From contig OMZO01000001.1 in NCBI GenBank assembly GCA_900315525.1, positions 164,461-228,460 on the forward strand: 64,000 bases of DNA. Reading direction: 5' to 3'. The position numbers and the translations under genes are program-made. This document shows, in pieces, positions 51,697 to 60,936 of the stretch (position 1 is its first letter; every line of letters begins with the position of its first letter). The notes beneath the pieces were generated by a model. That model was not told the origin of the DNA. It made no database searches and saw only the letters and a program-made list of their open reading frames with translations. This DNA is from an uncultured Prevotella sp. (GTDB lineage: Bacteria; Bacteroidota; Bacteroidia; Bacteroidales; Bacteroidaceae).

Positions 51697-52344
51697 ATGA
51701 AATTTATGAAATATCTGCTGGCAACAGCCATGTGCTTGCTGGTATCGACAGCATGCAGCAACAACAAGAAGAGTGGTAATAGTGAAAACGAATCAACAGA
51801 AGCTGAAGTTCAGGCAGAGCCCGCAAAGAGCGGAGGAAAGACGCTGATTGTCTATTTCTCGCATGCCGGTGACAACTACGCCGTCGGCAATATCAAGGTT
51901 GGCAACACGAAGATTGTGGCAGACTATATAGCAGAACTCATAGGTGCAGACCAATTTGAGATAAAGACAGACAAGTACGACGGGATGGCCTACAAGCCCC
52001 TCTGTGACCTTGCCAAAAAAGAACAAGAGAATGGCGAGATGCCACCTTACGAAGGTGATATCGATGTATCACAATATGAGACCATCTTCATCGGCGGTCC
52101 CGTATGGTGGGGCACCTATCCACAGGTGATGTTCACCTTCCTGAAGAAACATGACTTGTCACTCAAGATCCTCATACCCTTTACCACTCACGAAGGCTCT
52201 GGCTTGGGCAATTGCTTGCAGGATCTCACCAAACTTTACCCAAGAGCCACCGTCAGACAAGGTCTTGCCATCTATGGTCACGATGCCAAAACCAGCAAAG
52301 ACCACGTAGAGCTGTTTCTTAAGAAACAGGGCTACCTGAAATAG
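51697..52344 (+). CDS. Flavodoxin-domain lipoprotein
   Basis: 215 residues. The signal MKFMKYLLATAMCLLVSTAC makes it a lipoprotein with Cys20, followed by an Asn/Ser/Glu-rich linker (about 21-47). The flavodoxin domain begins KTLIVYFSHAGDNYAVGNIK (the FMN phosphate loop) and includes YETIFIGGPVWWGTYPQVMF and PFTTHEGSGLGNCLQDL, typical of the flavodoxin-4 family. A flavodoxin tethered to a membrane outside the cytoplasm is unusual for an electron carrier. It is in one unit with the aldo/keto reductase. Confidence 0.88.
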   Translation: MKFMKYLLATAMCLLVSTACSNNKKSGNSENESTEAEVQAEPAKSGGKTLIVYFSHAGDNYAVGNIKVGNTKIVADYIAELIGADQFEIKTDKYDGMAYKPLCDLAKKEQENGEMPPYEGDIDVSQYETIFIGGPVWWGTYPQVMFTFLKKHDLSLKILIPFTTHEGSGLGNCLQDLTKLYPRATVRQGLAIYGHDAKTSKDHVELFLKKQGYLK

Positions 52345-52370
52345 TTGCTGCTCGGATAAAAAGTCTCCGA

Positions 52371-53513
52371 TTATAGTCGGATGCCGATAGAGGCATTAAC
52401 GAACCAGTCGTTCAGATAGCCGTTGGTGCTGTTGTGATGGTAACGAATATTGTTGAACTGGCCATAAACATTGAAGAAATAACGCCCAACGTTATAAGTC
52501 AGCGACATGCGAGTATCGAAGCCGATGCTGATACCACTGTTGAAGGACTGATCACCCATTGGGGTGACACGCAGGCTACCATAGAACCACTTATCCCACT
52601 CTTCATTGCTCACATCCGGATCCCAGAAGTAGGGGGCTTCCATCAACTCCTCTACGTTGGTGGTAAATCCATAGGCTTTGAGCTTGTTGACAAAAGTTAG
52701 CATAGGCATAGCCATCACATTGACGAGCAATCCGCGTACGGGCACCCAGTTGTAGGCATAACCCACGCCCACACTGCCCTGCCACAATTTCACTCTCCCC
52801 AGTCCGTCCATCATATAGATGATGTCGCCATTCAAGTCAGAGGCATAGTCGATATGAGTATAGTTGTACATCAGTCCAGCCATCAGCGACCCTGCCGAAC
52901 GTTTTTGGATGACTGATTGGTCGTAGGCAGCGGCATAAGAGAACTTCTTACCGTTGAAGAGATAGTATCCATCGGCTATGACCGTATTCACATGGATGGG
53001 GTCGGTCAACTGAACTTCGTTCCATGTATCCTTGTTTTCTTCAGCAATAAGGTCGCTGTTGAAATTCAGGTTCGGGTTGCGGTTCTCAAATGAGTGGATG
53101 CGCACGTTGATACCGAAGGCTCCTCCTGTGGCACCGAAGGTCAGATAACTACCCTTGTCACCACCGACGTTCACCGTGTAGCCAAAGCCATAGCCTCGAT
53201 ATCCAGCCCACAGACCTATATACTGCGCAGGCGTCGTCTTCAAATGCGGATTGGCACTATATTCTTTACCAAACATATTTCCCTGAGTATTCATGCTTAC
53301 GATCGTCTGGCTCACGCTGCTTCTCACGATGAGCTGCCAAGGCTTCTCTGGCGCATCTATATAACGGCGGTCAACACCTTTCACCGACATAGAGTCGATC
53401 ATGGTGCCCACCTTCTTGACAAGTGAGAATAAACCGCCTTGGGCCATTAATGGCTCACAGACACTAAGGCCCAAGGCAAGTATAAGATATTTCAAAAATT
53501 TCATAGGGCGCAT
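52371..53513 (-). CDS. DUF4421-like outer-membrane protein
   Basis: 380 residues. A signal peptide (about 1-24, ending EPLMAQ) is followed by a beta-rich body with alternating hydrophobic strands (GLWAGYRGYGFGYTVNVGGD, SLMAGLMYNYTHIDY) and a C-terminus NASIGIRL ending in a short amphipathic strand. This fits an outer-membrane beta barrel of the DUF4421 type. It lies 25 bases after the broken glucan phosphorylase in the same direction. Either of two ATGs (53513 or 53504) could be the start. Function unknown. Confidence 0.75.
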   Translation of the reverse strand: MRPMKFLKYLILALGLSVCEPLMAQGGLFSLVKKVGTMIDSMSVKGVDRRYIDAPEKPWQLIVRSSVSQTIVSMNTQGNMFGKEYSANPHLKTTPAQYIGLWAGYRGYGFGYTVNVGGDKGSYLTFGATGGAFGINVRIHSFENRNPNLNFNSDLIAEENKDTWNEVQLTDPIHVNTVIADGYYLFNGKKFSYAAAYDQSVIQKRSAGSLMAGLMYNYTHIDYASDLNGDIIYMMDGLGRVKLWQGSVGVGYAYNWVPVRGLLVNVMAMPMLTFVNKLKAYGFTTNVEELMEAPYFWDPDVSNEEWDKWFYGSLRVTPMGDQSFNSGISIGFDTRMSLTYNVGRYFFNVYGQFNNIRYHHNSTNGYLNDWFVNASIGIRL

Positions 53514-53538
53514 ATATAAGCACTCTTTCCGAGATTGA

Positions 53539-56044
53539 CTATTTCAGATCCGGCAACTCCAACCACCTGACATAGCAGAAGTCCTGACGGTGAGGCAGGT
53601 TCTTGTTCTTCGGATACATACGCACAGCACTCCTGTAGTTTCCTGACTGCTGAGGAGCCAGCTCTGCCTCGAAGGTGTAGTTGTTACCATCGCGGCCCGT
53701 CAACTTCAGCGGCTCGACGTGGAAGATGCGCTCCTCGCCGTTCTTGTCGGTATAGATATCGACCTTCTCCAAACCGACAGCATCTTCGAGACCCTGCTCG
53801 TTGATAACGTACTGCAGGTGATACTTCTGGCCTGTCTCAGCACCAGTTGCAGGGAAGTCCCAGCTACAACTGACCATGCTGATGGCATCCCAACGCTCGG
53901 CCACTACTTCCTTCCATTGGGCAATATCCTTAGCCAGCTTGTAGTTGTCCTTGGCAATCTCCTTGAAGCGCTTAGCCTCTTTGTTGTAGAACTTCTCATA
54001 ATAGTCGTCAAGCTGACGCTTCATCGTATAATGAGGAGCGATTTGGGCGATAGAGTTCCTAACGACCTTGAGCCAGCCCTTTGAGATGCCATTCTTATCC
54101 TTATTATAATAAAGAGGTATAATCTCGTTCTCGAGCAGACCATAGATGGTAGCGGCATCGAGACGGTCCTGATACTCCTGATTCTGGTAGGTGCGTTTCT
54201 CAGTAAGTGCCCATCCAGCACCCTCACGATAACCCTCCAGCCACCAGCCATCCTTTACAGAGAGGTTGACGACACCGTTCATCTCTGCCTTTTCGCCAGA
54301 GGTACCGGAAGCCTCCATAGGACGTGTTGGGGTGTTCATCCAGATGTCAACACCTGAGACAAGACGACGGGCCAGCAGGAAATCGTAGTCCTCAACAAAG
54401 ACCACTTTACCCTGGAACTCATCAAGTTGTGAGATCTCGAAGATTCGCTTGATGAGTCCCTGACCTGCACCATCGGCAGGATGGGCCTTACCTGCAAAGA
54501 GGAAGATGACAGGACGCTCCGGATTGTTCACTATCTGGCTCAGACGGTTCAGGTCGGTGAAGAGCAGATGGGCTCGCTTGTAGGTAGCAAAGCGGCGGCA
54601 GAAGCCAATGATCAGTGCATTCGGGTTGAAGTGCTGAGCCAACTTCGTGATACGTGAGGGATCGTTCTGTCTCTTCAGCCACGTTGCAGAGAATTGCTTC
54701 TCTAAATAGAAGGTCAAGTTCTTCTTCATGAGCAGACGAGTCTTCCACAACTCGTCATCGGGACAGTTGTAGATGCCCTGCCATCTGGCCTCATTCGACT
54801 GATCGGACATGAAGGCGGGATCCAAGTATTTCTCGTAGATGTTCGTCAACCAACCAGTAGCCACCCAAGTAGGCAGGTGGACACCATTGGTGACGTAGCC
54901 CACATGGTTCTCCTCAGGATAGTAACCCTTCCAGATGGGGGCAAACATCTTCTGAGACACCCAGCCATGAAGCATAGATACGCCATTGACCTCCTGGCAG
55001 GTATTGCAAGCAAAGGTGGACATGCAGAAACGCTCACCATGATCATCGGGGTTGGTACGGCCCATGCCGATGAACTCATCCCATGTGATACCAAGCTTTG
55101 CAAACAGTATAAAGAGAAGAAGCACGTACTAGTTCGAGAGCCTGATTAAACGTCAGGCCTTCAGAGATGTAGTCGCACAAGCGCTGCAGGTTACAGAGAG
55201 CCGCGTGGCCTTCGTTACAGTGGTAGATATCCTTCTTGATTCCCAACTTCTTCAGCAGCAGCATACCACCGATACCGAGCAGGATCTCTTGCTTCAGACG
55301 GTTCTCCCAGTCACCACCATAAAGGCTGTGGGTGATGGGCTTGTCGAAGTCGGAGTTCAATTCATTGTCTGTGTCGAGCAGATAGAGCTTCACGCGACCT
55401 ACGTTTACGCGCCATACATAAGCATGCACCTCAATGTTGTTGTAGGGCACGTCAATCACCAACGGGTTGCCATCACTGTCAAGCTGGCGCTCGATAGGCA
55501 GGCTGTTGAAATTCTGTGCCTCGTAGTTGGCAATCTGCTGTCCGTCCATCGAGAGACTCTGTGTGAAGTAGCCGAAACGATAGAGAAAACCGACGGCACA
55601 CATATCGACGTTTGAGTCAGAAGCCTCCTTCACGTAGTCTCCGGCTAGCATGCCTAGACCGCCAGAATAGATCTTCAATGCTGAGTGGATACCATACTCC
55701 ATACAGAAATAGGCCACTGACGGACGACTGGTATCTGGCTCCACGTCCATATACTTGCGGAACTTGGCATAGACATCCTTGATGCGTTTCATGAGAGCCT
55801 TATCCTTCAAGATCTCTTCCTTGCGATCAAAGGTGAGGCGCTCGAGCAACATGACGGGATTGTGCCGCGTCTCATGATAGATATCTACGTCGAGTTCACG
55901 GAACAGATCGCGCGCCTCGTGATTCCACACCCACCACATGTTATGGGCAATCTCATTCAAACATTTCAGTTCTTCAGGCAATGTAGCCTTTACAGTCAAA
56001 GTCCTCCACTGGGGAGCATTGGCATAGTCTGCTTTAATCTTCAT
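53539..56044 (-). pseudogene. glgP: Alpha-glucan phosphorylase, broken by an internal deletion and frameshift
   Basis: Two frames encode the two halves of one enzyme of the DUF3417/TIGR02094 glucan phosphorylase type. The N-half (56044 to about 55103) opens [20 protein letters not shown] and runs to [11 protein letters not shown]. The C-half (about 55101 to 53539) resumes at [20 protein letters not shown] and includes [35 protein letters not shown] (PLP/phosphate pocket) and [13 protein letters not shown]. Family members carry roughly two dozen residues between these points, including a TPVPAGHD motif, which are missing here and the frame changes. The enzyme would release glucose-1-phosphate from glycogen; this copy should be inactive. 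The upstream RsbW-like gene is 27 bases away. Confidence 0.82.
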
Positions 56045-56071
56045 AATCTTACTGGTTTTTAAGTGTTGTTA

Positions 56072-56515
56072 CTATATTATTTTCTCGACAGTCAAAACAT
56101 TTCTATTATCAACATAAGCATAGCGTACATCATCCATCATACGGAGGATAAGATAGACACCAAGGCCTCCAACGGGACGCTGTTTCCATGGAAGCGTGAT
56201 GTCTGGTTTCTTCTGCTCCAAGGGATTGAAAGGTATGCCCCCATCTTCGAAACGGATGACGACGCGATTATCGGGGTGACCGCTACTTACTGCAACTTTC
56301 TGGATATCCACATCCAGATAACCCTCTGTTCCTTCGGGATAGGCATATGATGTCACATTCATAACGATTTCCTCACAAACCAACCGGAGCGTCAGGACCA
56401 CCTTCAAACGGCAAGAAGAGACCTCTGGCGTGTTCAGGATAGCACGGAGTATCGTGCGAACCTGTCCTTTGATGGGTTGGAAATGCAGTATGCTCATAAT
56501 CAATCTCCTCGTCAT
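56072..56515 (-). CDS. GHKL ATPase of the RsbW/anti-sigma kinase type
   Basis: 147 residues. LRLVCEEIVMNVTSYAYPEG is the N-box (with Glu and Asn for Mg-ATP), RFEDGGIPFNP the G1 box (D-x-G), and RPVGGLGVYLILRMMDDVRY the G2 box. This is the HATPase_c_2 form of anti-sigma kinases and switch proteins. It lies 7 bases after cobS and 27 bases before the phosphorylase, an odd location. A STAS-like protein is encoded at 38191 but not nearby, so its partner is unknown. An ATG six codons in is an alternative start. Confidence 0.82.
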   Translation of the reverse strand: MTRRLIMSILHFQPIKGQVRTILRAILNTPEVSSCRLKVVLTLRLVCEEIVMNVTSYAYPEGTEGYLDVDIQKVAVSSGHPDNRVVIRFEDGGIPFNPLEQKKPDITLPWKQRPVGGLGVYLILRMMDDVRYAYVDNRNVLTVEKII

Positions 56516-56522
56516 TATGGGT

Positions 56523-57302
56523 TTAAGTCACCATTAGTGTCAGATACACAGACAACTCTACCATCAGGCAAACAGCTCCACAGCAATCGCCTGTATAGCC
56601 ATGAAGTCTTCGCCAGATAAGCAGATAAAGGAAATACATCACGAGGGCAGGAATAAAGATCAGTGTCTCCCAAGCAATGCCCATATACCAGACGAGCAAG
56701 CCTATCGGCAATAAGCCCTGCACCGCCAGACTGATACCGCTTACCAATGTTATCTTCCGATAAATGACTTTGGCTTTTGCTTCCTCCTCCCGTCGGGCAT
56801 AAGGCATCATCGACACTAACTGGGCCGTAAGCATCTTCGCATAGGGATCAGCAGCCAGGATTGCCAAAGCAGCCATTTCCGGCGACATGGAACTCAGGCA
56901 GAAAAACAGCAATAGTAGGTAGAGTACCAGCCCTATTACCCCGTATGTACCGATATGCGAATCTTTCATAATATCGAGAATACGCTGGCGGTTGTTGCCG
57001 CCTCCGCCAAAGCCATCGAGGAAATCGGCCAGCCCATCTTCATGGAGTGCTCCCGTCAATAACAGCCTCATCACGATAGCCACTAGAACAGCGACTTGAT
57101 ATGGCAAGACCATTGACGCACCATAAAGTGTGGCTGCCATCACACCGCCAGTGAGCCATCCTACCAACGGCCAATGCTCTACCACCGTCTCATAGCATGC
57201 TTTCGGCGGTTGGTAGAGTCGCCAGAACGGCAGACGGGTAAAGAATATCAGTGCTGCCCAGATGCGGTCGTAGAAATGAGTTTGGCCAATACTTACTTCC
57301 AT
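56523..57302 (-). CDS. cobS: Adenosylcobinamide-GDP ribazoletransferase (cobalamin synthase)
   Basis: 259 residues, polytopic (about 6 helices). AALIFFTRLPFWRLYQPPKA is the conserved start, GALHEDGLADFLDGFGGGGN the acidic metal-binding signature (HEDGLADFLDG) and RILDIMKDSHIGTYGVIGLV the conserved second motif; YTGDCCGAV near the C-terminus also fits. It joins AdoCbi-GDP to alpha-ribazole, the last assembly step after CobU and CobT. The CobD-like gene lies 4 bases upstream. Confidence 0.96.
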   Translation of the reverse strand: MEVSIGQTHFYDRIWAALIFFTRLPFWRLYQPPKACYETVVEHWPLVGWLTGGVMAATLYGASMVLPYQVAVLVAIVMRLLLTGALHEDGLADFLDGFGGGGNNRQRILDIMKDSHIGTYGVIGLVLYLLLLFFCLSSMSPEMAALAILAADPYAKMLTAQLVSMMPYARREEEAKAKVIYRKITLVSGISLAVQGLLPIGLLVWYMGIAWETLIFIPALVMYFLYLLIWRRLHGYTGDCCGAVCLMVELSVYLTLMVT

Positions 57303-57306
57303 ATCA

Positions 57307-58338
57307 CTACGTATTTGTCGATTTCCAAGCCTTATATTGACGAATTGCCTCTATCAGCAGATCATTCTCCTCTGGTCTCCTGGCTGTTACACGGAAGCAA
57401 TGGTTATCAAGTCCCCTGAAGTTAGAGGCATCCCGAATCAAGATACCATAGTTGTCTATCAACCATTTCTTCAACTCGGTCGTATCACCGAAATCCATAT
57501 TCGCCAACATGAAGTTTGTGGCTGTGTCCATCACCATTAATCCTTCAATCTCCGACAACTGATGATACAGCCGCTGAGCTTCCATAAGGTATTCCTTCAA
57601 GTCGGGAATCATCCGAGGGTCGTTTCTCAAAAGATACTTACCGGCCTCTATGGCCAGTGAGTTAACTGTCCAAGGCTGTCGGATACGTCGCAGACGCTCG
57701 ATAATAATAGGAGAACTGAACATATACCCTAAACGCAGTCCTGGGATACAGTATTTTTTCGACAGAGAATGAATAAGCATCACATTGTAGCAATCAGTCA
57801 TCTCTTTTGGTTCCAGCATAGGCTGGAGCGTATAGTCGGCATACGACTGATCAATAACATATAAATAGCGTGGATTCTGGCGGATAATTCGATTGACCAA
57901 CGGTTTCAGGAGCACATTGCCCGTCGGATTATTAGGATTGCAAATCCAATAAAGACGATCTTCTGGCAATATGTTCAGCTCATCAGCATTATCATAGGAT
58001 ATCAGATGGTTATAAGCCTTGCAAGCATCTGCATACTCACTGAATGTAGGCTGGGGAATCACCGATGCCCATCCCTTGTAGAGTTGTGCTATCAAATAGA
58101 TAGCTTCATTGGCACCGTTGGTAATAAGTACGGTATTTTCAGGCACGCCCAGTCGTTCTGCCAACAATTGCTCCAGTTCATGTGGCTGAGGTTCCGGATA
58201 ATGACTGACCACGTCGAAATGCTGCATAACATAGTCACGCAACTTAGTGAGATCAGCCCCGTAATACACATTGGAACTGAAGTTCAGCTTAATCTTATCG
58301 CCATAACGAAAGGCGTCGTCGCCGTGCCCGTATAACAT
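57307..58338 (-). CDS. cobD: CobD-like threonine-phosphate decarboxylase (HisC fold)
   Basis: 343 residues. MLYGHGDDAFRYGDKIKLNF and LRDYVMQHFDVVSHYPEPQP resemble CobD starts. LITNGANEAIYLIAQLYKGW, ICNPNNPTGNVLLKP and IHSLSKKYCIPGLRLGY give the PLP-binding Lys and Arg of the HisC/CobD group. CobD makes (R)-1-amino-2-propanol phosphate for the nucleotide-loop linker. Tight clustering with CobS and a BtuD-like ATPase supports this over histidinol-phosphate aminotransferase. It starts 14 bases after the ATPase stop. The HisC-like half of the fusion at 20577-22406 is a distant relative. Confidence 0.87.
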   Translation of the reverse strand: MLYGHGDDAFRYGDKIKLNFSSNVYYGADLTKLRDYVMQHFDVVSHYPEPQPHELEQLLAERLGVPENTVLITNGANEAIYLIAQLYKGWASVIPQPTFSEYADACKAYNHLISYDNADELNILPEDRLYWICNPNNPTGNVLLKPLVNRIIRQNPRYLYVIDQSYADYTLQPMLEPKEMTDCYNVMLIHSLSKKYCIPGLRLGYMFSSPIIIERLRRIRQPWTVNSLAIEAGKYLLRNDPRMIPDLKEYLMEAQRLYHQLSEIEGLMVMDTATNFMLANMDFGDTTELKKWLIDNYGILIRDASNFRGLDNHCFRVTARRPEENDLLIEAIRQYKAWKSTNT

Positions 58339-58352
58339 GGTTCTATTAATAT

Positions 58353-59150
58353 TTAGTTATTCCGTAGAATTTTGATGGCAAGTGTCTCTGGGTCGAATGC
58401 AATATCTTCCCGCTCGATAAAACTCCCAAGAATCCCCTGTTGCGCCAACTCTTTGGGAGAGCCGATGCTGACGCCCGTTTCACGGGTCATCAACCAGATG
58501 GTATCGGCCAGCTGAAGAGCCAACTCTACATCATGCGTAGAAAGGAATATGGTCTTTTCCGCCTTACGACTGATACGACGGAGGAGCTGTAAGACCTCCA
58601 CTTTACTTGGATAATCGAGAAAGGCCGTTGGCTCATCAAGGTAGATGACAGGCGTTTGCTGAGCCAACGCCTTGGCAATCATCACTTTCTGGCGCTCTCC
58701 GTCGCTCAACGTATGAATCATCCGGCCGCATAGCGCCTCTATACCCACAAGAGCTAACGACTCATCCACAACCCGTAAATCCTCCTTTGAGTATGTACCC
58801 CAAAAGCCTGTAAAAGGTGAGCGCCCCAGACATACCAATTCGCGCACAGTCATATTCCGCACATCTGGCTTTTCTGTCAGCACTACGCCTATCAGCCGAC
58901 TTAGTTCCTTATCGGAAAAATCAGACAAGCTACGCCCTTCGATAAACACCTCTCCATCCACTTTAGGTTGAAAAGCAGCAAGCGTACGCAGTAGCGTGGA
59001 TTTCCCAACACCATTAGCTCCTAACAAGCATGTCAGTTCACCACTCCGAATGGCACCATTGATAGGTCCAGCCACCAGCCTGATACCCCGCTTTGTGTGA
59101 TAGCCGATGTTAAGCCCTTTGAGTTGTATCGTCTCTTCACCTATCTTCAT
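58353..59150 (-). CDS. btuD: BtuD/FecE-type ABC transporter ATPase
   Basis: 265 residues. Walker A LLGANGVGKSTLLRTLAAFQ, signature LSDGERQKVMIAKALAQQTP and Walker B VIYLDEPTAFLDYPSKVEVL are complete, with the switch His in FLSTHDVELALQLAD. It is the FecE/BtuD type that works with FecCD permeases. The only FecCD permease in the window is at 26565, so I propose they pair. The start at 59150 is only 4 bases after the -7 box TATCTTTG (59155-59162), a leaderless layout. Its promoter and first codons are duplicated at 60871-60895. Confidence 0.87.
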   Translation of the reverse strand: MKIGEETIQLKGLNIGYHTKRGIRLVAGPINGAIRSGELTCLLGANGVGKSTLLRTLAAFQPKVDGEVFIEGRSLSDFSDKELSRLIGVVLTEKPDVRNMTVRELVCLGRSPFTGFWGTYSKEDLRVVDESLALVGIEALCGRMIHTLSDGERQKVMIAKALAQQTPVIYLDEPTAFLDYPSKVEVLQLLRRISRKAEKTIFLSTHDVELALQLADTIWLMTRETGVSIGSPKELAQQGILGSFIEREDIAFDPETLAIKILRNN

Positions 59151-59162
59151 GCTGCAAAGATA
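59138..59162 (-). repeat. btuD promoter/start segment, copy 1 of a 25-bp direct repeat
   Basis: 25 bases holding the first four and a half btuD codons, the ATG and the TATCTTTG box are identical to 60871-60895. The flanking bases differ on both sides. The 1.7 kb between copies holds one membrane-protein gene. Confidence 0.85.
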
Positions 59163-59187
59163 CAAAAATATGTTCAGAATCCCAAAA

Positions 59188-60828
59188 TTATCTTAGTATT
59201 TTATATAGCCGATCTGCTTTCTTCTCTAGTTTACCCATAGAAACAAGTTCATCCATGAAGTACGAAGCCCCATAATGATTTGCAGCAGAGAGAAGATAAA
59301 CTTCACCTTCAGGGAAATCTTGTAGAACACCGTCAATATAGGAGACAATCTGTTTACTTTCTGTTATCGCATCAGGCATAACAATACGCCAAAAGTGCAA
59401 ATCACGTTGTTGGTTGGATATCGTATATCGATAAGTTTCTGGCATATTCTCCAAGAGCTTGAACCGATTCTCTTCTGTCATGAGTTCAAAAGAAATGGGA
59501 GCAGAGGCTCCGTACTCCAAAATTAAAATATTGGAAGTGGGCACTTTGTCAATGACCGTCTTCTGTTGCTTGCGCCAATCACCCAACAACTCCTTGATTT
59601 CACGAATATACCAAGGATAGAACAGATGGCCTGTCAAAAGCATATTCTCATCATTAGTACACAACTGAAAGCCAGCTCCCACGCCCACAGAATAGCCAGT
59701 GTTGCCACGCTCCGTCTCGTATAATGGCATAAGAACACCCACCTTGCTCAATGGATTCTTATAAAGCCAAGGCATACTCAAATTCCACTTACGCACAGAA
59801 ACCGTCATAAAGAGCACGATGGCTACCGCGGTGCCCCATTTCAAAGCAACATGTCTGCGCAACTGGCAACAAATCCACTCAAGCGCACGAGTACCAGCAA
59901 TTATGGCAAAAGGGGCATTATATAGGAAATGCTTTGAGGCATTACCAAAAGAAGCAAAAACATAATGGATAATCAGAATAGGCAACAATACAACAAATAG
60001 TTCCTTCCACCTTTTTTTGGCAATAATCACACCAACACCAATAGGCAATAGCACAAAATAAGCCACAGAATAAAAGCCAACAACAGCTAATATCCTTGAT
60101 GCCGGTGGAATCATCGGACCATTTCTCTGATACTCTTCATATGTTCCGAATATATCCGTTTTTAATATCCAATATAAGAACCCAGTCACTACAAGCACTA
60201 TCAAGCCATAAACTGTCGCCAAATTAAACATTCGCCTTAGAGATTTCCCCTGATAGACAAGTAGGGGTATTACCGCTGGAAATACGGTAACTATATCAAG
60301 GCGGAAAAGAACAGAAATAATCAATAAGAAGCTCGAAAGCAAGTAGTTTTCGCGAGTTATGAAAATCAACGCCCAAACAAAACATGCTGCAGCAGGAATT
60401 GCCGTGTTAGGATACATGGCAATGGCGTACATCTCTGGGAGCAATATGGCAGCCAACAGAATCATGCTACTCGAAGCATGGGTGATATGACGAGCAAACG
60501 ATATACTGCCAATTAAAAAAAACAATGCTGCAACTGCGGTCAGGAAACAATATATCTGCTCACACGTGAGGAAAGGAAGTAAATGTTTTAAAGCAACTAC
60601 TATAAAAGTTGTCAGCGGCTGCATCCTATAAGCATAAGAGTAAACTGGCGGAATTGACCACCCTTCTCGATACATGATATCACATCCAAGTATAATTTCC
60701 TGTCCATCTGTCTCATAGCAGCGAAGGGGAAATATGCCAATACACATCCATAGGATGAATAATGTTAATATCACAAGAAAACTATTCTTGTTGATAAACT
60801 TCTTAAACCCAGGAATAATGTTACTCAT
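59188..60828 (-). CDS. Polytopic membrane protein, GT-C/GT39-like
   Basis: 546 residues from the ATG at 60828 (an upstream GTG at 60840 is less likely). About 10-11 membrane helices in the first ~400 residues and a soluble C-terminal part. The first loop after helix 1 (PLRCYETDGQEIILGCDIMY) is acidic, as in GT-C glycosyltransferases of the mannosyltransferase/ArnT group, but the usual D/E pair is not certain. The gene is AT-richer than its neighbours and framed by a duplicated btuD start, so it looks inserted. It probably transfers a sugar from a lipid donor outside the membrane, as an inference from topology. Confidence 0.68.
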   Translation of the reverse strand: MSNIIPGFKKFINKNSFLVILTLFILWMCIGIFPLRCYETDGQEIILGCDIMYREGWSIPPVYSYAYRMQPLTTFIVVALKHLLPFLTCEQIYCFLTAVAALFFLIGSISFARHITHASSSMILLAAILLPEMYAIAMYPNTAIPAAACFVWALIFITRENYLLSSFLLIISVLFRLDIVTVFPAVIPLLVYQGKSLRRMFNLATVYGLIVLVVTGFLYWILKTDIFGTYEEYQRNGPMIPPASRILAVVGFYSVAYFVLLPIGVGVIIAKKRWKELFVVLLPILIIHYVFASFGNASKHFLYNAPFAIIAGTRALEWICCQLRRHVALKWGTAVAIVLFMTVSVRKWNLSMPWLYKNPLSKVGVLMPLYETERGNTGYSVGVGAGFQLCTNDENMLLTGHLFYPWYIREIKELLGDWRKQQKTVIDKVPTSNILILEYGASAPISFELMTEENRFKLLENMPETYRYTISNQQRDLHFWRIVMPDAITESKQIVSYIDGVLQDFPEGEVYLLSAANHYGASYFMDELVSMGKLEKKADRLYKILR

Positions 60829-60870
60829 ATTTTTTGTCACTTGTTTATAAACCTCATCAGAAGCCTAGGA

Positions 60871-60895
60871 CACCTATCTTCATGCTGCAAAGATA
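60871..60895 (-). repeat. Orphan btuD promoter/start segment, copy 2 of the 25-bp direct repeat
   Basis: Identical to 59138-59162. The copied ATG (60881-60883) now opens an 8-codon frame that reads MKIGVLGF and stops, while the copied TATCTTTG box (60888-60895) can drive the membrane-protein gene. It marks the edge of an insertion or duplication event. Confidence 0.8.
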
Positions 60896-60936
60896 ATACT
60901 TTTTATGGAATAATCATCATTTTACTTGGTTTTTCT

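Noticed and set aside
55076-55125. A separate start for the C-terminal half of the glucan phosphorylase
   Set aside because: The apparent first residues (MLLLFILF) are the N-half's coding sequence read in another frame, so the two frames are one broken gene and not two genes.
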